The notes below the pieces were generated by a model. The model made no database searches. It was given only the letters and a program-made list of their open reading frames with translations, and had not been told where the DNA came from. The translations under genes and the position numbers were made by a program. From positions 124,001 to 188,000 of the forward strand of contig NZ_BMKR01000006.1 in NCBI RefSeq assembly GCF_014644435.1: a stretch of DNA of 64,000 nucleotides, given 5' to 3'. The stretch is from Paenibacillus albidus. Its GTDB lineage: Bacteria; Bacillota; Bacilli; Paenibacillales; Paenibacillaceae. This document shows, piece by piece, positions 33,153 to 42,501 of the stretch (the first letter of the stretch is position 1; every line of letters begins with the position of its first letter).

Positions 33153-34841
33153 ATGAGTTTGAAACGAGCTTTTTGGAAGGAAGCCGTCGTCTACCAAATC
33201 TATCCGCGCAGCTTCCAGGACAGCAACGGAGATGGCATCGGGGACCTGCAGGGGATAATCTCCCGTCTCGATTATTTGGAGAAGCTGGGGATCGATGTGG
33301 TCTGGCTGTCGCCGGTATACAAATCCCCCAATGACGACAACGGTTATGATATCAGCGACTATGAAGATATTATGGACGAGTTCGGTACGCTTCAGGACTG
33401 GGAGGAGCTCCTGGCCGGTCTGCACGCCCGGGGAATCAAGCTGATGATGGATCTTGTAATTAACCATTCGTCGGACGAGCATGCCTGGTTTGTCGAATCC
33501 CGCTCCTCCAAAGATAACCCCTACCGCGATTATTATATTTGGCGCCCGGGCGGAGAAAACGGTGAACGGCCCAACAACTGGAGCTCCATCTTCAGCGGTC
33601 CGGCCTGGGAGCTGGACGAGGCTACCGGCGAGTATTATCTGCACTTATTTTCGCGCAAACAGCCGGATCTGAATTGGGAGAATCCGCGGCTGCGGGATGC
33701 GCTTTACAAGATGATGACCTTCTGGCTCGACAAAGGGGTTGACGGCCTGCGGATGGATGTCATTAATATGATCTCCAAGGTCGAAGGCCTGCCCTCCGTC
33801 CAGCATGAAGATCTGGCTCCAGGAGAGTTGGCCGGCGGCGGCGAATACTACATGAATGGACCGAGAGTCCATGAGTTTTTGCAGGAAATGAACGCTAAGG
33901 TATTGTCCAAATATAATATTATGACTGTCGGCGAGACCCCGGGTGTCACGGTGGAAGATGCCATCAAGTATACGGCGGAAGACCGGAACGAGCTGCAGAT
34001 GGTCTTTCAGTTTGAGCACATGGATATCGATTCCGGACCCGCAGGCAAGTGGGATATTGCGCCCTGGAACCTCAAGCAGCTCCGCGCCATTCTTCACAAA
34101 TGGCAGGCGGGCCTCGCGGAGCAGGGCTGGAACAGCCTGTATTTGAACAACCACGATCAGCCGCGGATGGTCTCCCGCTTCGGCAATGACGGCGAATACC
34201 GCGTCCAGTCCGCCACCATGCTGGGTACCCTTCTGCACACGCTCAAGGGTACCCCTTACATTTATCAAGGCGAAGAAATTGGCATGACCAATGTTAAATT
34301 CCCGGTCCTGGAGGATTATCAGGATATCGAGACCCTCAATATGTACCGTGACAAGGTTACCGGAGGCGGGGCCGATCATGAGACCATTCTGCAAGCCATT
34401 CATACCAAAGGACGCGACAATGCAAGAACGCCTATGCAGTGGGATGCTTCTGAGAATGCGGGGTTTACGGCGGGAACGCCTTGGCTGAAGCTTAACCCGA
34501 ATTACCGCGAGATCAATGTGGAGCAGGCGCTGGCTGATCCGGATTCCGTATTCTATTACTATCAGCGGCTGATAAAGCTGCGCAAAAAGAACCCGGTCAT
34601 GGTGTATGGCGAATACAACCTCCTGCTGCCTGACCATGAATACATCTACGCCTATACCCGTACGCTTGCAGAGGAGCGCTGGCTGGTGCTGCTGAATTTC
34701 AGCGATGTGCCGCAGCCGGTCGATCTTCCCGCAGAATTGCAGGAGATAAAGGAGCTTGTGATCGGCAACTATCCTGAGGAAGCTGGGGCACACGGTATTT
34801 TGCGGCCTTATGAAGCCGGTGTGTACCGCCTGAATACCTGA
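33153..34841 (+). CDS. GH13_31 oligo-1,6-glucosidase-type alpha-glucosidase
   Basis: 562 residues from the ATG at 33153, which lies 9 nt after AAAGGAG; the ATG two codons earlier is too close to that site. The GH13 barrel shows VVYQIYPRSFQDSNGDGIGD, DLVINHSS, GLRMDVINM (nucleophile Asp near 199), TVGETPG (acid Glu near 260) and NNHDQPRMVSRFG. Val following the nucleophile Asp is the pattern linked to alpha-1,6 specificity in this subfamily, whereas alpha-1,4 enzymes usually have Ala. There is no signal peptide, so it is cytoplasmic. It completes the intracellular pathway by opening isomaltose or branched oligosaccharides. Confidence 0.92.
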   Translation: MSLKRAFWKEAVVYQIYPRSFQDSNGDGIGDLQGIISRLDYLEKLGIDVVWLSPVYKSPNDDNGYDISDYEDIMDEFGTLQDWEELLAGLHARGIKLMMDLVINHSSDEHAWFVESRSSKDNPYRDYYIWRPGGENGERPNNWSSIFSGPAWELDEATGEYYLHLFSRKQPDLNWENPRLRDALYKMMTFWLDKGVDGLRMDVINMISKVEGLPSVQHEDLAPGELAGGGEYYMNGPRVHEFLQEMNAKVLSKYNIMTVGETPGVTVEDAIKYTAEDRNELQMVFQFEHMDIDSGPAGKWDIAPWNLKQLRAILHKWQAGLAEQGWNSLYLNNHDQPRMVSRFGNDGEYRVQSATMLGTLLHTLKGTPYIYQGEEIGMTNVKFPVLEDYQDIETLNMYRDKVTGGGADHETILQAIHTKGRDNARTPMQWDASENAGFTAGTPWLKLNPNYREINVEQALADPDSVFYYYQRLIKLRKKNPVMVYGEYNLLLPDHEYIYAYTRTLAEERWLVLLNFSDVPQPVDLPAELQEIKELVIGNYPEEAGAHGILRPYEAGVYRLNT

Positions 34842-34970
34842 CAACCTCTCTCCTTTTACGTTATACTATTGCCTGACAATGTTTTCCTTGCACCTGTCCT
34901 CAGAGCGCACGGATGAACAGGATCAGCAAGCTGCGGCATGATAGTATGGATGGATAAGGAGATGGAGAAC

Positions 34971-35834
34971 TTGGAATGGCTGATGCGGATGAAAAATGCT
35001 ATGGATTATATCGAGAGCAGGTTGGAAGAACCCCTGAATATGGATGAAATCGCCAAAGTAGCGTATTCTTCCCCCTTTCATTTTCAACGCATGTTCCTCT
35101 TGCTGACCGGTGTGGCGGTCGCCGAGTATATCCGCAAGCGAAGATTATCACTGGCTGCACAGGAGTTATGCTTGTCAAACGTCAAAGTGCTGGATCTGGC
35201 GCTAAAGTATGGATACGATTCGCCTGAATCCTTTTCCAAAGCGTTTCGCAAGCTGCATGGCGTGTCTCCTTCTGCAGCCCGTGATAAAGGCGTACCTCTC
35301 AAAGCCTTCCCGCGCCTCTCCTTCCACCTATCTTTGAAGGGAGATAAAGAAATGGAATACAGAATTGTGCAGAAGGACAGCTTCACCATTGTCGGCAAGT
35401 CGGTTCGTGTGACCACCAAAGACGGGGAGAATATACGCGAAATCCCTAAATTCTGGGATCGGGTGAATACCGACGGCACCGCCGACCAACTGATACAGAT
35501 CGGCGGCGGCAAGGACATCCTCGGGGTATGTCTGGACATGGACCATGCGGGCGAGCAGTTCTCCTACTGGGTCGCTGTAGAAGCCCAGCCTGATGCCGAT
35601 ACCCAGGAGTATGAAACTGCGGTTATCCCTGCCGCCGACTGGGCGGTCTTTACCTCGGTTGGTCCCATGCCGGATGCCATTCAGGGCTTGTGGCAGCGGA
35701 TCTTCCAGGAATGGTTCCCTGAAACGGATTATGAACATGCCGGCGGGCCGGAACTGGAGTTGTATTCACTTGGCGACACCCATGCCGATGACTATCGCAG
35801 CGAAGTGTGGATTCCAATTAAGAAGAAAGCTTAA
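34971..35834 (+). CDS. AraC-family regulator with GyrI-like effector-binding domain
   Basis: 287 residues from a TTG at 34971, chosen because AAGGAGATGG sits about 9 nt upstream and WLMRMKNAMDYIESRLEEPL is the normal family beginning; ATG codons further up lack a site. The N-terminal AraC double helix-turn-helix spans about 1-105 (DEIAKVAYSSPFHFQRMF and VLDLALKYGYDSPESFSKAF). From about 130 it has a GyrI/BmrR-type ligand-binding domain (VQKDSFTIVGKSVRV, EYETAVIPAADWAVFTS). Such two-domain proteins sense small, often aromatic or cationic, molecules. There is no obvious partner gene; it lies after the oligo-1,6-glucosidase and may be independent. Confidence 0.88.
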   Translation: MEWLMRMKNAMDYIESRLEEPLNMDEIAKVAYSSPFHFQRMFLLLTGVAVAEYIRKRRLSLAAQELCLSNVKVLDLALKYGYDSPESFSKAFRKLHGVSPSAARDKGVPLKAFPRLSFHLSLKGDKEMEYRIVQKDSFTIVGKSVRVTTKDGENIREIPKFWDRVNTDGTADQLIQIGGGKDILGVCLDMDHAGEQFSYWVAVEAQPDADTQEYETAVIPAADWAVFTSVGPMPDAIQGLWQRIFQEWFPETDYEHAGGPELELYSLGDTHADDYRSEVWIPIKKKA

Positions 35835-36303
35835 CGGCTCAAATCCATAATCAGCGATTGACTTGGTCCCGACAACCACTCGCCACCGGGACCGGTTGTG
35901 CAAGGAAGCGGACTCCGGGGATCTTATTTGAGGCAACGAAGGGTGTTGTCCTTTTATACGGACACAGGTGCTCTTATTCTATGATCTCTAGCCCAAAACG
36001 AGGGTCAATGGATCATATAGCGGCTCCTGAGTCCGTTTGACCAGAAAAATGAGCTGATTGCGCGAAATAACGTTTCTCCAGTCCGTTAAGTCTGTCAACC
36101 GCCTATTTTGAGGTAGAGCCAGCTTAACTTTCAAAAATTTTATATTTTCCTTATTGAAGAGACTATCCGGGCGGATAGTCTCTTTGTCTATTTTCTATTT
36201 TGAGAATAGGAGAAGACTTGGTATAATGAACAGACTATACGGATAGCTTATTGAATCACTTACATGCACTATTACTATTCTTAGAAGGGTGAAGGATAAT
36301 TTC
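35835..36303. other. 469-bp intergenic region before the DegV gene
   Basis: The first 320 bp hold no gene I can support; the segment ACAACCACTCGCC near 35873 also occurs at the 3' side of the long hairpin at 30564-30680. A perfect terminator (AGAGACTATCC/GGATAGTCTCT, 36158-36183) follows. A promoter TTGAGA-16 bp-TATAAT at 36200-36227 then drives degV. Confidence 0.6.
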
Positions 36304-37155
36304 ATGCCCAATGTAAAGATTTTTACAGACAGTACTTCCGACTTGCCTCAGGACTGGAAGGATTCCTATGATATTGGCATCGTACCGCTATATGTAGTTT
36401 TTGAGGATGGAACGTTTAAGGATGGGGTGGAGATTACACCGGAAGAGATCTACCGCCGGGTGGCCGCCAAAGGTGCGCTGCCCAAGACAGCTGCGCCTTC
36501 ACCGGCTGACTTCATGGCCGCCTTCAACCCGGTCATTGAGAGCGGAGACGATATTGTCTATATCAGCTTGTCTTCCTCCCTGTCCTCTACCTATCAGAAT
36601 GTGCTGCTGGCGGCCGAAGAATATCCTGCTGGCCGGATACATGTGGTAGATTCCGAAACACTTTGCGGAGGCATCGCCTTGCTGGTCATGAAAGCGGCGA
36701 AGGCCGCTGCCAAAGGACAGAGCGCTGCAGATATCGCCGCAATGGTGAAGTCGGCAAGAACCCGGGTGGAAACCGAGTTTGTCGTGGATACACTGGATTA
36801 CTTATATATGGGGGGACGTTGTTCGGGCATGCAGAATTTCATCGGCAGCCTGCTCAAGATCCGCCCGGTGCTGCGGCTTATGGATGGCAAGATTGTGCCG
36901 GTCAGTAAAGTCCGCGGCAAAAAGGAAAAAGCCGTCGAGCAAATGCTGCATAATGCCTCCCAAAACCTGGCCCGCATGGATCAGGAGCTGCTGATCATCG
37001 CTCACTCCCTGGCAGAGGAAGACGCGGCATACCTGCAGGCAGCGCTAAGAGCTACCACGGGCATTCAGGAGATTGCCATTATCCATGCCGGCTGTGTCAT
37101 CGGCAGCCACTGTGGCCCTCACACTGTTGGACTTATGTATATGACCCAGGACTAA
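36304..37155 (+). CDS. DegV-family fatty acid-binding protein
   Basis: 283 residues from the ATG at 36304 with GAAGG 9 nt upstream. DegV/FakB proteins bind a fatty acid and, in organisms with FakA, present it for phosphorylation so that exogenous fatty acids enter phospholipid. The N-terminal IFTDSTSDLPQDW, the ISLSSSLSSTYQN loop and the C-terminal HAGCVIGSHCGPHTVGLMY (Arg/Gly-loop region) are characteristic. It is a monocistronic gene with its own sigma-A promoter and a bidirectional terminator after it. The fatty acid preferred cannot be told from sequence. Confidence 0.9.
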   Translation: MPNVKIFTDSTSDLPQDWKDSYDIGIVPLYVVFEDGTFKDGVEITPEEIYRRVAAKGALPKTAAPSPADFMAAFNPVIESGDDIVYISLSSSLSSTYQNVLLAAEEYPAGRIHVVDSETLCGGIALLVMKAAKAAAKGQSAADIAAMVKSARTRVETEFVVDTLDYLYMGGRCSGMQNFIGSLLKIRPVLRLMDGKIVPVSKVRGKKEKAVEQMLHNASQNLARMDQELLIIAHSLAEEDAAYLQAALRATTGIQEIAIIHAGCVIGSHCGPHTVGLMYMTQD

Positions 37156-37162
37156 ACACCTT

Positions 37163-37208
37163 AAGAAACCTCCGGCCATTGCCCGTGCAATGAACCCGGA
37201 GGTTTCTT
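37163..37208. terminator. Bidirectional terminator between degV-like gene and histidine kinase
   Basis: AAGAAACCTCCGG pairs perfectly with CCGGAGGTTTCTT, with a 20-nt loop; the outer A/T stretches allow termination from both directions. The kinase stop codon lies 3 bp beyond the right arm. Confidence 0.85.
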
Positions 37209-37210
37209 GT

Positions 37211-38755
37211 TTATGGACCAGCCTGCTCCTGACACTCTGTTCCTTCTTGAAAAGGGAGCAGGAAACGGAAGGTCGAGCCCTCCCCTTCTTCGCTTTCCAC
37301 AAAAATCGTCCCGCCCATCAGCTCAACAAGCTGCTTGCAGATGGCCAATCCCAGCCCCGTTCCGCCATATTTGCGATTGATTGACGGATGCAGCTGCGAG
37401 AAGGACTGGAACAACAAATTCTGCTTGCTGCAAGCTATGCCAATCCCTGTATCCCGCACGGAGAATTCCAGCAGATTGCTCTGCGAATAGGGGAGCGAAA
37501 TGTTCTTGACGGACAAGGTAATGCTGCCCCGCTCCGTAAATTTCAGAGCGTTGCCCACCAGATTGACGAGAATCTGACGCAGCCGGTTCGGGTCCGCCGT
37601 CAGCGATTCGGGCACGCTGGTATCCGCCCACCAACGCAGCGCCAGCTGTTTCTCTTGCGCTTTGGGCGTGAACAGATCAATCACTCCGCCCACCAGTTCC
37701 CGCAGATCGCAGGCCTCGGTCTGGAGCGACATTTTTCCTGCTTCGATCTTGCTGAAATCAAGGATATCATTCAGAATCTGCAGCAGGTTATGACTGCTGC
37801 TGTGCAGAATCTCGGCGTAGCTGCGCTGGTCCTCATTAAGCTCAGTCTCCAGCAGCAGATCCGCCATGCCGATCATACCGTTCATCGGGGTACGGATTTC
37901 ATGACTCATCATCGCCAGGAAATCCGCCTTGGCAAGTGCTGCCCTCTCAGCCGATTCTTTGGCCCGGAGAACCTCCCGCTCATTGGTGATGTCACTGAAG
38001 AAGACCACTGCGCCTTCAATTCTGCCTTGATCCATAATAGGAGCTACCCGGTAGTTCACCAGAAAGCTTGTCCCGTCCTTGCGCCAAAAGATCTCCTCTT
38101 CCATGCTCCGGGGGACTCCGTCTGCCATCGTCCGGCTGATAGGGGATTCCATGGCCGCATAATGTGATCCATCCGCACGGGTATGCTGGAGATTCATCAG
38201 GCTGCGAATCCCGCTGAATTGCTCCGGGCAGGTGCCCAGCATGTCCATGGCCGCCGGATTCATAAAGATGGTCCGCCCGCCGGCATCCAGACCAAAGATC
38301 CCTTCCGATACGGAGTTCAGAATCAGGCTGTGGCGATTGTTAAGCTCCTTAAGATGCTCGAGACTGGTGACTTTGTCGGTAATATCCACCGCAATGCCAA
38401 AAATGCCTACAATCTCCCCATCGGCCTTAATAGGTACATATGTAACGATACTGCGCCGGATTCCGCCATTCTTATGAATAAAGTCCATCTCAAAACGCGG
38501 CGATTCCCCCTGCAGCGCCTGTAACAAATAATGCTTACGGAGGACAGCGCTCTCCTGGGACCAGGCTTCATCCGCAAGCTTGTTCATCTCTTCATAGGTA
38601 TAACCGGTAATTTCCAGAGCAGACCGGTTTGCCCCAACATACCTGCCCTGCACATCCATTATGTAAATGGAATCAGGGTGATTCTCATACAATGACTTAT
38701 ATGCCCCATCTTCCGAAATCATTTGCTTTAGTACCACATTCTGATCCTTATCCAC
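37211..38755 (-). CDS. Soluble PAS-PAS sensor histidine kinase, orphan
   Basis: 514 residues from a GTG at 38755 (AAAGGGTG about 8 nt upstream). It has two PAS/PAC modules (about 20-130 and 140-265), a HisKA domain with [16 protein letters not shown] (phospho-acceptor His near 283) and a HATPase_c domain with N box [15 protein letters not shown] and GGTGLGLAI. No membrane span is seen, so it is cytosolic and likely senses redox, light or a small ligand through PAS. No receiver domain or response regulator is adjacent. The phospho-partner is therefore elsewhere; in spore-formers such orphan kinases often feed Spo0F, which is speculation here. Confidence 0.9.
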   Translation of the reverse strand: MDKDQNVVLKQMISEDGAYKSLYENHPDSIYIMDVQGRYVGANRSALEITGYTYEEMNKLADEAWSQESAVLRKHYLLQALQGESPRFEMDFIHKNGGIRRSIVTYVPIKADGEIVGIFGIAVDITDKVTSLEHLKELNNRHSLILNSVSEGIFGLDAGGRTIFMNPAAMDMLGTCPEQFSGIRSLMNLQHTRADGSHYAAMESPISRTMADGVPRSMEEEIFWRKDGTSFLVNYRVAPIMDQGRIEGAVVFFSDITNEREVLRAKESAERAALAKADFLAMMSHEIRTPMNGMIGMADLLLETELNEDQRSYAEILHSSSHNLLQILNDILDFSKIEAGKMSLQTEACDLRELVGGVIDLFTPKAQEKQLALRWWADTSVPESLTADPNRLRQILVNLVGNALKFTERGSITLSVKNISLPYSQSNLLEFSVRDTGIGIACSKQNLLFQSFSQLHPSINRKYGGTGLGLAICKQLVELMGGTIFVESEEGEGSTFRFLLPFQEGTECQEQAGP

Positions 38756-38853
38756 AGCCTACACCCTTTCGAGCCTGCCCTTCACCCTGCCTATCCTTAA
38801 AGATAGATTTATGTTCTATTATAACAAAATAACTCAGCTTCGTATCCGAAAAA

Positions 38854-38899
38854 AAGCAAGAAGCCCGCCCTCATCCTTCCGAGAACCGGCTTCTTGCTT
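38854..38899 (-). terminator. Terminator of the ABC-2 exporter operon
   Basis: AAGCAAGAAGCC (38854-38865) pairs perfectly with GGCTTCTTGCTT (38888-38899), and the minus strand continues with seven T residues. Confidence 0.85.
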
Positions 38900-38918
38900 T
38901 TGTTGTTAAACTGCCTGT

Positions 38919-39620
38919 TTAGGCAATATCTTCAGTTTCAATATTACGCAGAGAGAAGTAGGCTATAACTATTCCAAAGAAGCCCAGGAATACGGAGACT
39001 GCCGTGAAATTCCCCAGACGAAACGTATCATTGAAGCCGGAGGTAATCAGGCTAACTACCAGTATCGCGGAGACAATGGTAGTTGGAACGGACTTCTTGC
39101 GCATCCCGAAGAATAGCGGGATCAGGCTGATACCGGCCGCGTATAGCGCCCCTGCACCCAACTTGACCAGCTCTGTAGTCACCATGGACAAGGTCAAGGT
39201 TCCCGGAACAAGATGCCAAGTCTCATTAATGGCGATCAGTATAAGTCCCAGCACCACATCCGAAACAATAATTGCGGCCAGCGTGAACCCAAAGACGATA
39301 ATCAATTTGGCTGCCATCAGTTTCTTCCGTTCAATCGGGTACATGAACAACAGGGAGATCGTATTGTTTTTGTATTCGTCAATGACGATCCTGCTCAGCA
39401 ATACAGCTGCAAAGACAATAAAGGCTGCTTTGAGGAGAACGAATAAGATTTCAAACATTTCAGAATAGGAGGTGAAGGCCTCACCCTCCTTTGCCTCCAC
39501 AAACAGGATCAGCACCATAAACGCCAGAAGAGCGAAGCTGGTAATCACTGCACCTTTAAGCATACCGCCCAGCTTATGTTTGCGAATCTCCAGAGATATC
39601 AGCTTAAGCAACGCCTTCAC
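38919..39620 (-). CDS. ABC-2 type transporter permease (BcrB-like)
   Basis: 233 residues with six hydrophobic spans. It starts KALLKLISLEIRKHKLGGML, the typical amphipathic beginning of ABC-2 permeases of the bacitracin/lantibiotic-immunity group, and contains FMYPIERKKLMAAKLI, the coupling region. Its start lies inside the end of the ATPase gene (17-bp overlap), so the two are translationally coupled and form one exporter. With the OmpR-type two-component genes upstream it resembles antimicrobial-peptide detoxification units, though the substrate is unknown. A strong terminator follows. Confidence 0.85.
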   Translation of the reverse strand: MKALLKLISLEIRKHKLGGMLKGAVITSFALLAFMVLILFVEAKEGEAFTSYSEMFEILFVLLKAAFIVFAAVLLSRIVIDEYKNNTISLLFMYPIERKKLMAAKLIIVFGFTLAAIIVSDVVLGLILIAINETWHLVPGTLTLSMVTTELVKLGAGALYAAGISLIPLFFGMRKKSVPTTIVSAILVVSLITSGFNDTFRLGNFTAVSVFLGFFGIVIAYFSLRNIETEDIA

Positions 39621-40524
39621 CCCCTATCAGGTTCAAGAAATGTTCTTCGAGCGTATGATTTTTTTTGCTGAGGCTTTCCAGCTCAATATCTTCCATCACC
39701 AGGGTCTTATTCAAGTCCCGCTGGGAAAGGCCCTCATCATAGATCCGGATCGTCCGCGGATCCACCAGCTTGAAGTTGGTTAATTTCAGCTTATGCTCAA
39801 GCACGTAAAGCGCCCTGTTGCTCTCGCTTGTCACCAGCTCGATATATTCCGTATTCTGGCCGCGGATGGAATCCATCGCGACTTCCTCTACCAGCAAGCC
39901 ATCCCGGATTACGCCAATTGTATCTGCAATCTGCTCAATTTCGCCCAGAATGTGGCTGGAAATCAGCAGCGTCATTCCATATTCATGGCTAAGCATGCGG
40001 AAAATTTCGCGCAACTCCTTGATGCCTACCGGGTCCAGCCCGTTAATCGGCTCATCCAGGATCAACAGCTCAGGTTTGGTCATCACCGCCCGGGCGATGC
40101 CCAGACGTTGCTTCATCCCCAGCGAGAACTGTTTCACCGGCTTATTGTCAATCCCGGTCAGCTTCACCAGCTTAAGTGCATCATCGATAGCCTGCCTGTC
40201 ATAATAACCCATATACTCGCCGTGCAGGGTCAGATTCTCTTTGGCGGTCAGTCTGTCATAGAATACCGGATATTCAATGATGCAACCCATCCGCTTCAGC
40301 ATTTCATAAGAGCGGGGCGTCATGATCTCCCCGAAAAATTCAATCTCGCCGCTCGTCGGCTTAACCAGGTTGGTAATCATCCTCATTACCGTGGTTTTGC
40401 CCGCACCGTTCGGGCCCAGGAAACCGTAAATCTCCCCTTGTCTGATATTCATGTTGACATTGTTAACGGCTTCTTTGCCCTGATAAATCTTCGTCAAATT
40501 CCGTGTCTGGAGTATCGTGGTCAT
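39604..40524 (-). CDS. ABC transporter ATP-binding protein (BcrA-like)
   Basis: 306 residues from the ATG at 40524 with AAAGGGGA 8 nt upstream; the longer reading lacks a site. Walker A GPNGAGKTT, signature SLGMKQRLG, Walker B LLILDEPINGLDP and the switch His in SSHILGE are all present, so it should be an active ATPase. The C-terminal 80 residues are the accessory segment found in BcrA-type exporters. It pairs with the permease gene it overlaps. About 120 bp separate it from the histidine kinase gene on the same strand, so all four genes may form one transcript. Confidence 0.92.
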   Translation of the reverse strand: MTTILQTRNLTKIYQGKEAVNNVNMNIRQGEIYGFLGPNGAGKTTVMRMITNLVKPTSGEIEFFGEIMTPRSYEMLKRMGCIIEYPVFYDRLTAKENLTLHGEYMGYYDRQAIDDALKLVKLTGIDNKPVKQFSLGMKQRLGIARAVMTKPELLILDEPINGLDPVGIKELREIFRMLSHEYGMTLLISSHILGEIEQIADTIGVIRDGLLVEEVAMDSIRGQNTEYIELVTSESNRALYVLEHKLKLTNFKLVDPRTIRIYDEGLSQRDLNKTLVMEDIELESLSKKNHTLEEHFLNLIGGEGVA

Positions 40525-40644
40525 ATCCGCTGTCCCCTTTGGTTGTTGTTGTCTTCCTTGTCTCTTATTGTACACAGCGGATTGTTCTTTTTTATTACCG
40601 GTTTCTTACGAAAATCTTAAGTTGCTCCCTCTCACGCAGCTCCC

Positions 40645-41580
40645 CTAAAAGCGCAGCCTGGGAAAAGCCACCGTAAATGCCGTGTATACATACGGTTTAC
40701 TGGACAGTGAGATAGTTCCGTCCATCTGCTCCGCCAGCCTTTTGGTAATGGTCAGTCCCAGTCCACTGCCCTGATAAACCCGGTTCCGTGAATCCTCCAG
40801 CGTATACAGCCGCTCAAAAACCTTGTCCTGGTGGGCTTCGGCAATGCCTTTTCCCCGGTCCCAGACTTCGATATATAATTTATCTTCGTCACTGTACAGC
40901 TTCAGGCCAAGAATCCCTCCCGCTCCGCCATAGGCGATGGCATTGGAGAGCAGGTTGTTGAGAATCCGGTCCAGCGCCTCTTCATTCCCCATCAGGTACA
41001 GAGCTTCGTCCGGCAGGTCTATCTGCACCTCGCTCCCTTTGGCGTTAAGGAGATCATAGAACGAAAGAATGTTCCGGCGGCAGACTTCTCCCAGCTCTAC
41101 CCGTGCAAGGGGGATATTGCTGTCCCCGGACTCCAGCTTCGCTAGGTCAAAAAAGGTATTCATCAGGCTGATGACTTCATTCGCCTTCTGATGAATGGTC
41201 CGCAGCATACGCTCGCGCTCCGCTGCCGGCATGTCTTCATCATGTAAAAGTGTCTCGATATATCCCAGTACTACTGTTAGGGGGGTCTTTAGATCATGGG
41301 ACACATTCGCCAGCATATTGCGCATCGACTTGTCGAGTTTGGCCCGTTCGGCGGCCCCTTTGTGATTCGCATCAAGCAGACGGTTCAGGTCAGTCAGCAG
41401 GATTTGCAGCTCCCTGTTGCTGCTGAACAACAGCAGCCTTTCGTGAGTGCCCTCATCCAGGATGTTGTTCAGCTTCTCATGAACGTACTTCACCTGACGG
41501 TTGTGGTTGACAATAAGTCTACGCTGCCACAAGATGACCAGCAGGAGCAGCACAATGAGCATGACAGCAAGCGTAATCAT
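40645..41580 (-). CDS. Sensor histidine kinase with single N-terminal membrane span
   Basis: 311 residues from the ATG at 41580, which overlaps the response-regulator stop as TGATG with GAGGTG upstream. A single membrane span (about 3-19) is followed by a short coiled linker, then HisKA with NVSHDLKTPL (His near 95) and HATPase_c (NNLLSNAIAYG, DRGKGI, GSGLGLTI). It has almost no extracellular domain. As in BceS-like systems, the exporter may itself supply the signal; this is inference. It is co-transcribed with its OmpR-type partner. Confidence 0.9.
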   Translation of the reverse strand: MITLAVMLIVLLLLVILWQRRLIVNHNRQVKYVHEKLNNILDEGTHERLLLFSSNRELQILLTDLNRLLDANHKGAAERAKLDKSMRNMLANVSHDLKTPLTVVLGYIETLLHDEDMPAAERERMLRTIHQKANEVISLMNTFFDLAKLESGDSNIPLARVELGEVCRRNILSFYDLLNAKGSEVQIDLPDEALYLMGNEEALDRILNNLLSNAIAYGGAGGILGLKLYSDEDKLYIEVWDRGKGIAEAHQDKVFERLYTLEDSRNRVYQGSGLGLTITKRLAEQMDGTISLSSKPYVYTAFTVAFPRLRF

Positions 41581-42296
41581 CACTGCACCTCTTCCAGCTT
41601 GTAACCGATACCCCATAGGGTTTTGATATATTCGGGGTGGGAGGGATCATCTTCAATTTTTTCCCGCAGTCTTCTCATATGTACGTTAATTACGTTCTCG
41701 TCGCCATAATAGTCATCCGCCCACACACTGGCATAAATTTGCGCTTTGGTGAATACGCGGCCCGGATGGGTGACAAACAGCTTCAGAATATGAAATTCCT
41801 TGGCCGTCAGCTTCACTTCCTCTCCGTTCTTCAACGCCGAGAAATTATCAAGATCGACAGTCAATCCGCGCAAGGTAATCCTCTGACTCGCCGGAAGAGA
41901 CATCTCCTCTCTTGGGGTGCCTGCCGCGGCATAACCCGCCCTGCGGATCGCCGCCTTCACCCGAGCCGCCAGCTCGATCATCGAGAACGGCTTGGTAATA
42001 TAGTCATCCGCTCCGAAGCCCAGACCCAGCGCCTTGTCCACATCGCTGTCCTTGGCGGACATAATCAGCACCGGAACCAGACTCCTGGCCCGGATGGTCT
42101 GCAGAATATCCGTCCCGCTCCGTTTGGGCAGCATCAGATCCAGCAGCACCAGATCAAACGACTTCAGCCGAAAGACGCTTTCGGCCGCTTCCCCGTCAAA
42201 TGCCGTCTCGACCTCATAGCCCTCTTTAACCAAATAAGACCTCACCATCTCGCTGATGGCCTCGTCATCCTCGATCAGCAATATACGTTCCTGCAT
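41580..42296 (-). CDS. OmpR-family response regulator
   Basis: 238 residues. The receiver domain (about 1-118) has the acidic pair ED/DE at 9-12, the phosphorylated Asp at 53 (LLDLMLP), and Lys in DYITKPF. The winged-helix output domain (about 140-236) shows LTAKEFHILKLFVTHPG and VHMRRLREKIEDD. It is the partner of the kinase that overlaps its stop codon, and probably activates the ABC exporter genes further down. It is divergent from the YesM-type kinase operon at 42502. Confidence 0.93.
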   Translation of the reverse strand: MQERILLIEDDEAISEMVRSYLVKEGYEVETAFDGEAAESVFRLKSFDLVLLDLMLPKRSGTDILQTIRARSLVPVLIMSAKDSDVDKALGLGFGADDYITKPFSMIELAARVKAAIRRAGYAAAGTPREEMSLPASQRITLRGLTVDLDNFSALKNGEEVKLTAKEFHILKLFVTHPGRVFTKAQIYASVWADDYYGDENVINVHMRRLREKIEDDPSHPEYIKTLWGIGYKLEEVQ

Positions 42297-42501
42297 GATG
42301 CCAGCCTCCTGTTTTGCTTAAACTCTATGTCTCATAGATGAAGTATAACAATAATCGTTTAACCTGTGTATCCGTCCCAAGCCAAAGTTCAGTCTTCAAA
42401 CCATAAACAATCAGTGTATAATAAGTCAAAATAATAGTCTGCCTGCAGCTGCAAAAAGCCAATCTGCACTTCACACCTTGACCGGCCGAAGGGAGGATGC
42501 T

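Noticed and set aside
33645-34844. 399-residue minus-strand frame opposite the oligo-1,6-glucosidase
   Set aside because: Antisense shadow; the plus strand carries all GH13 motifs.
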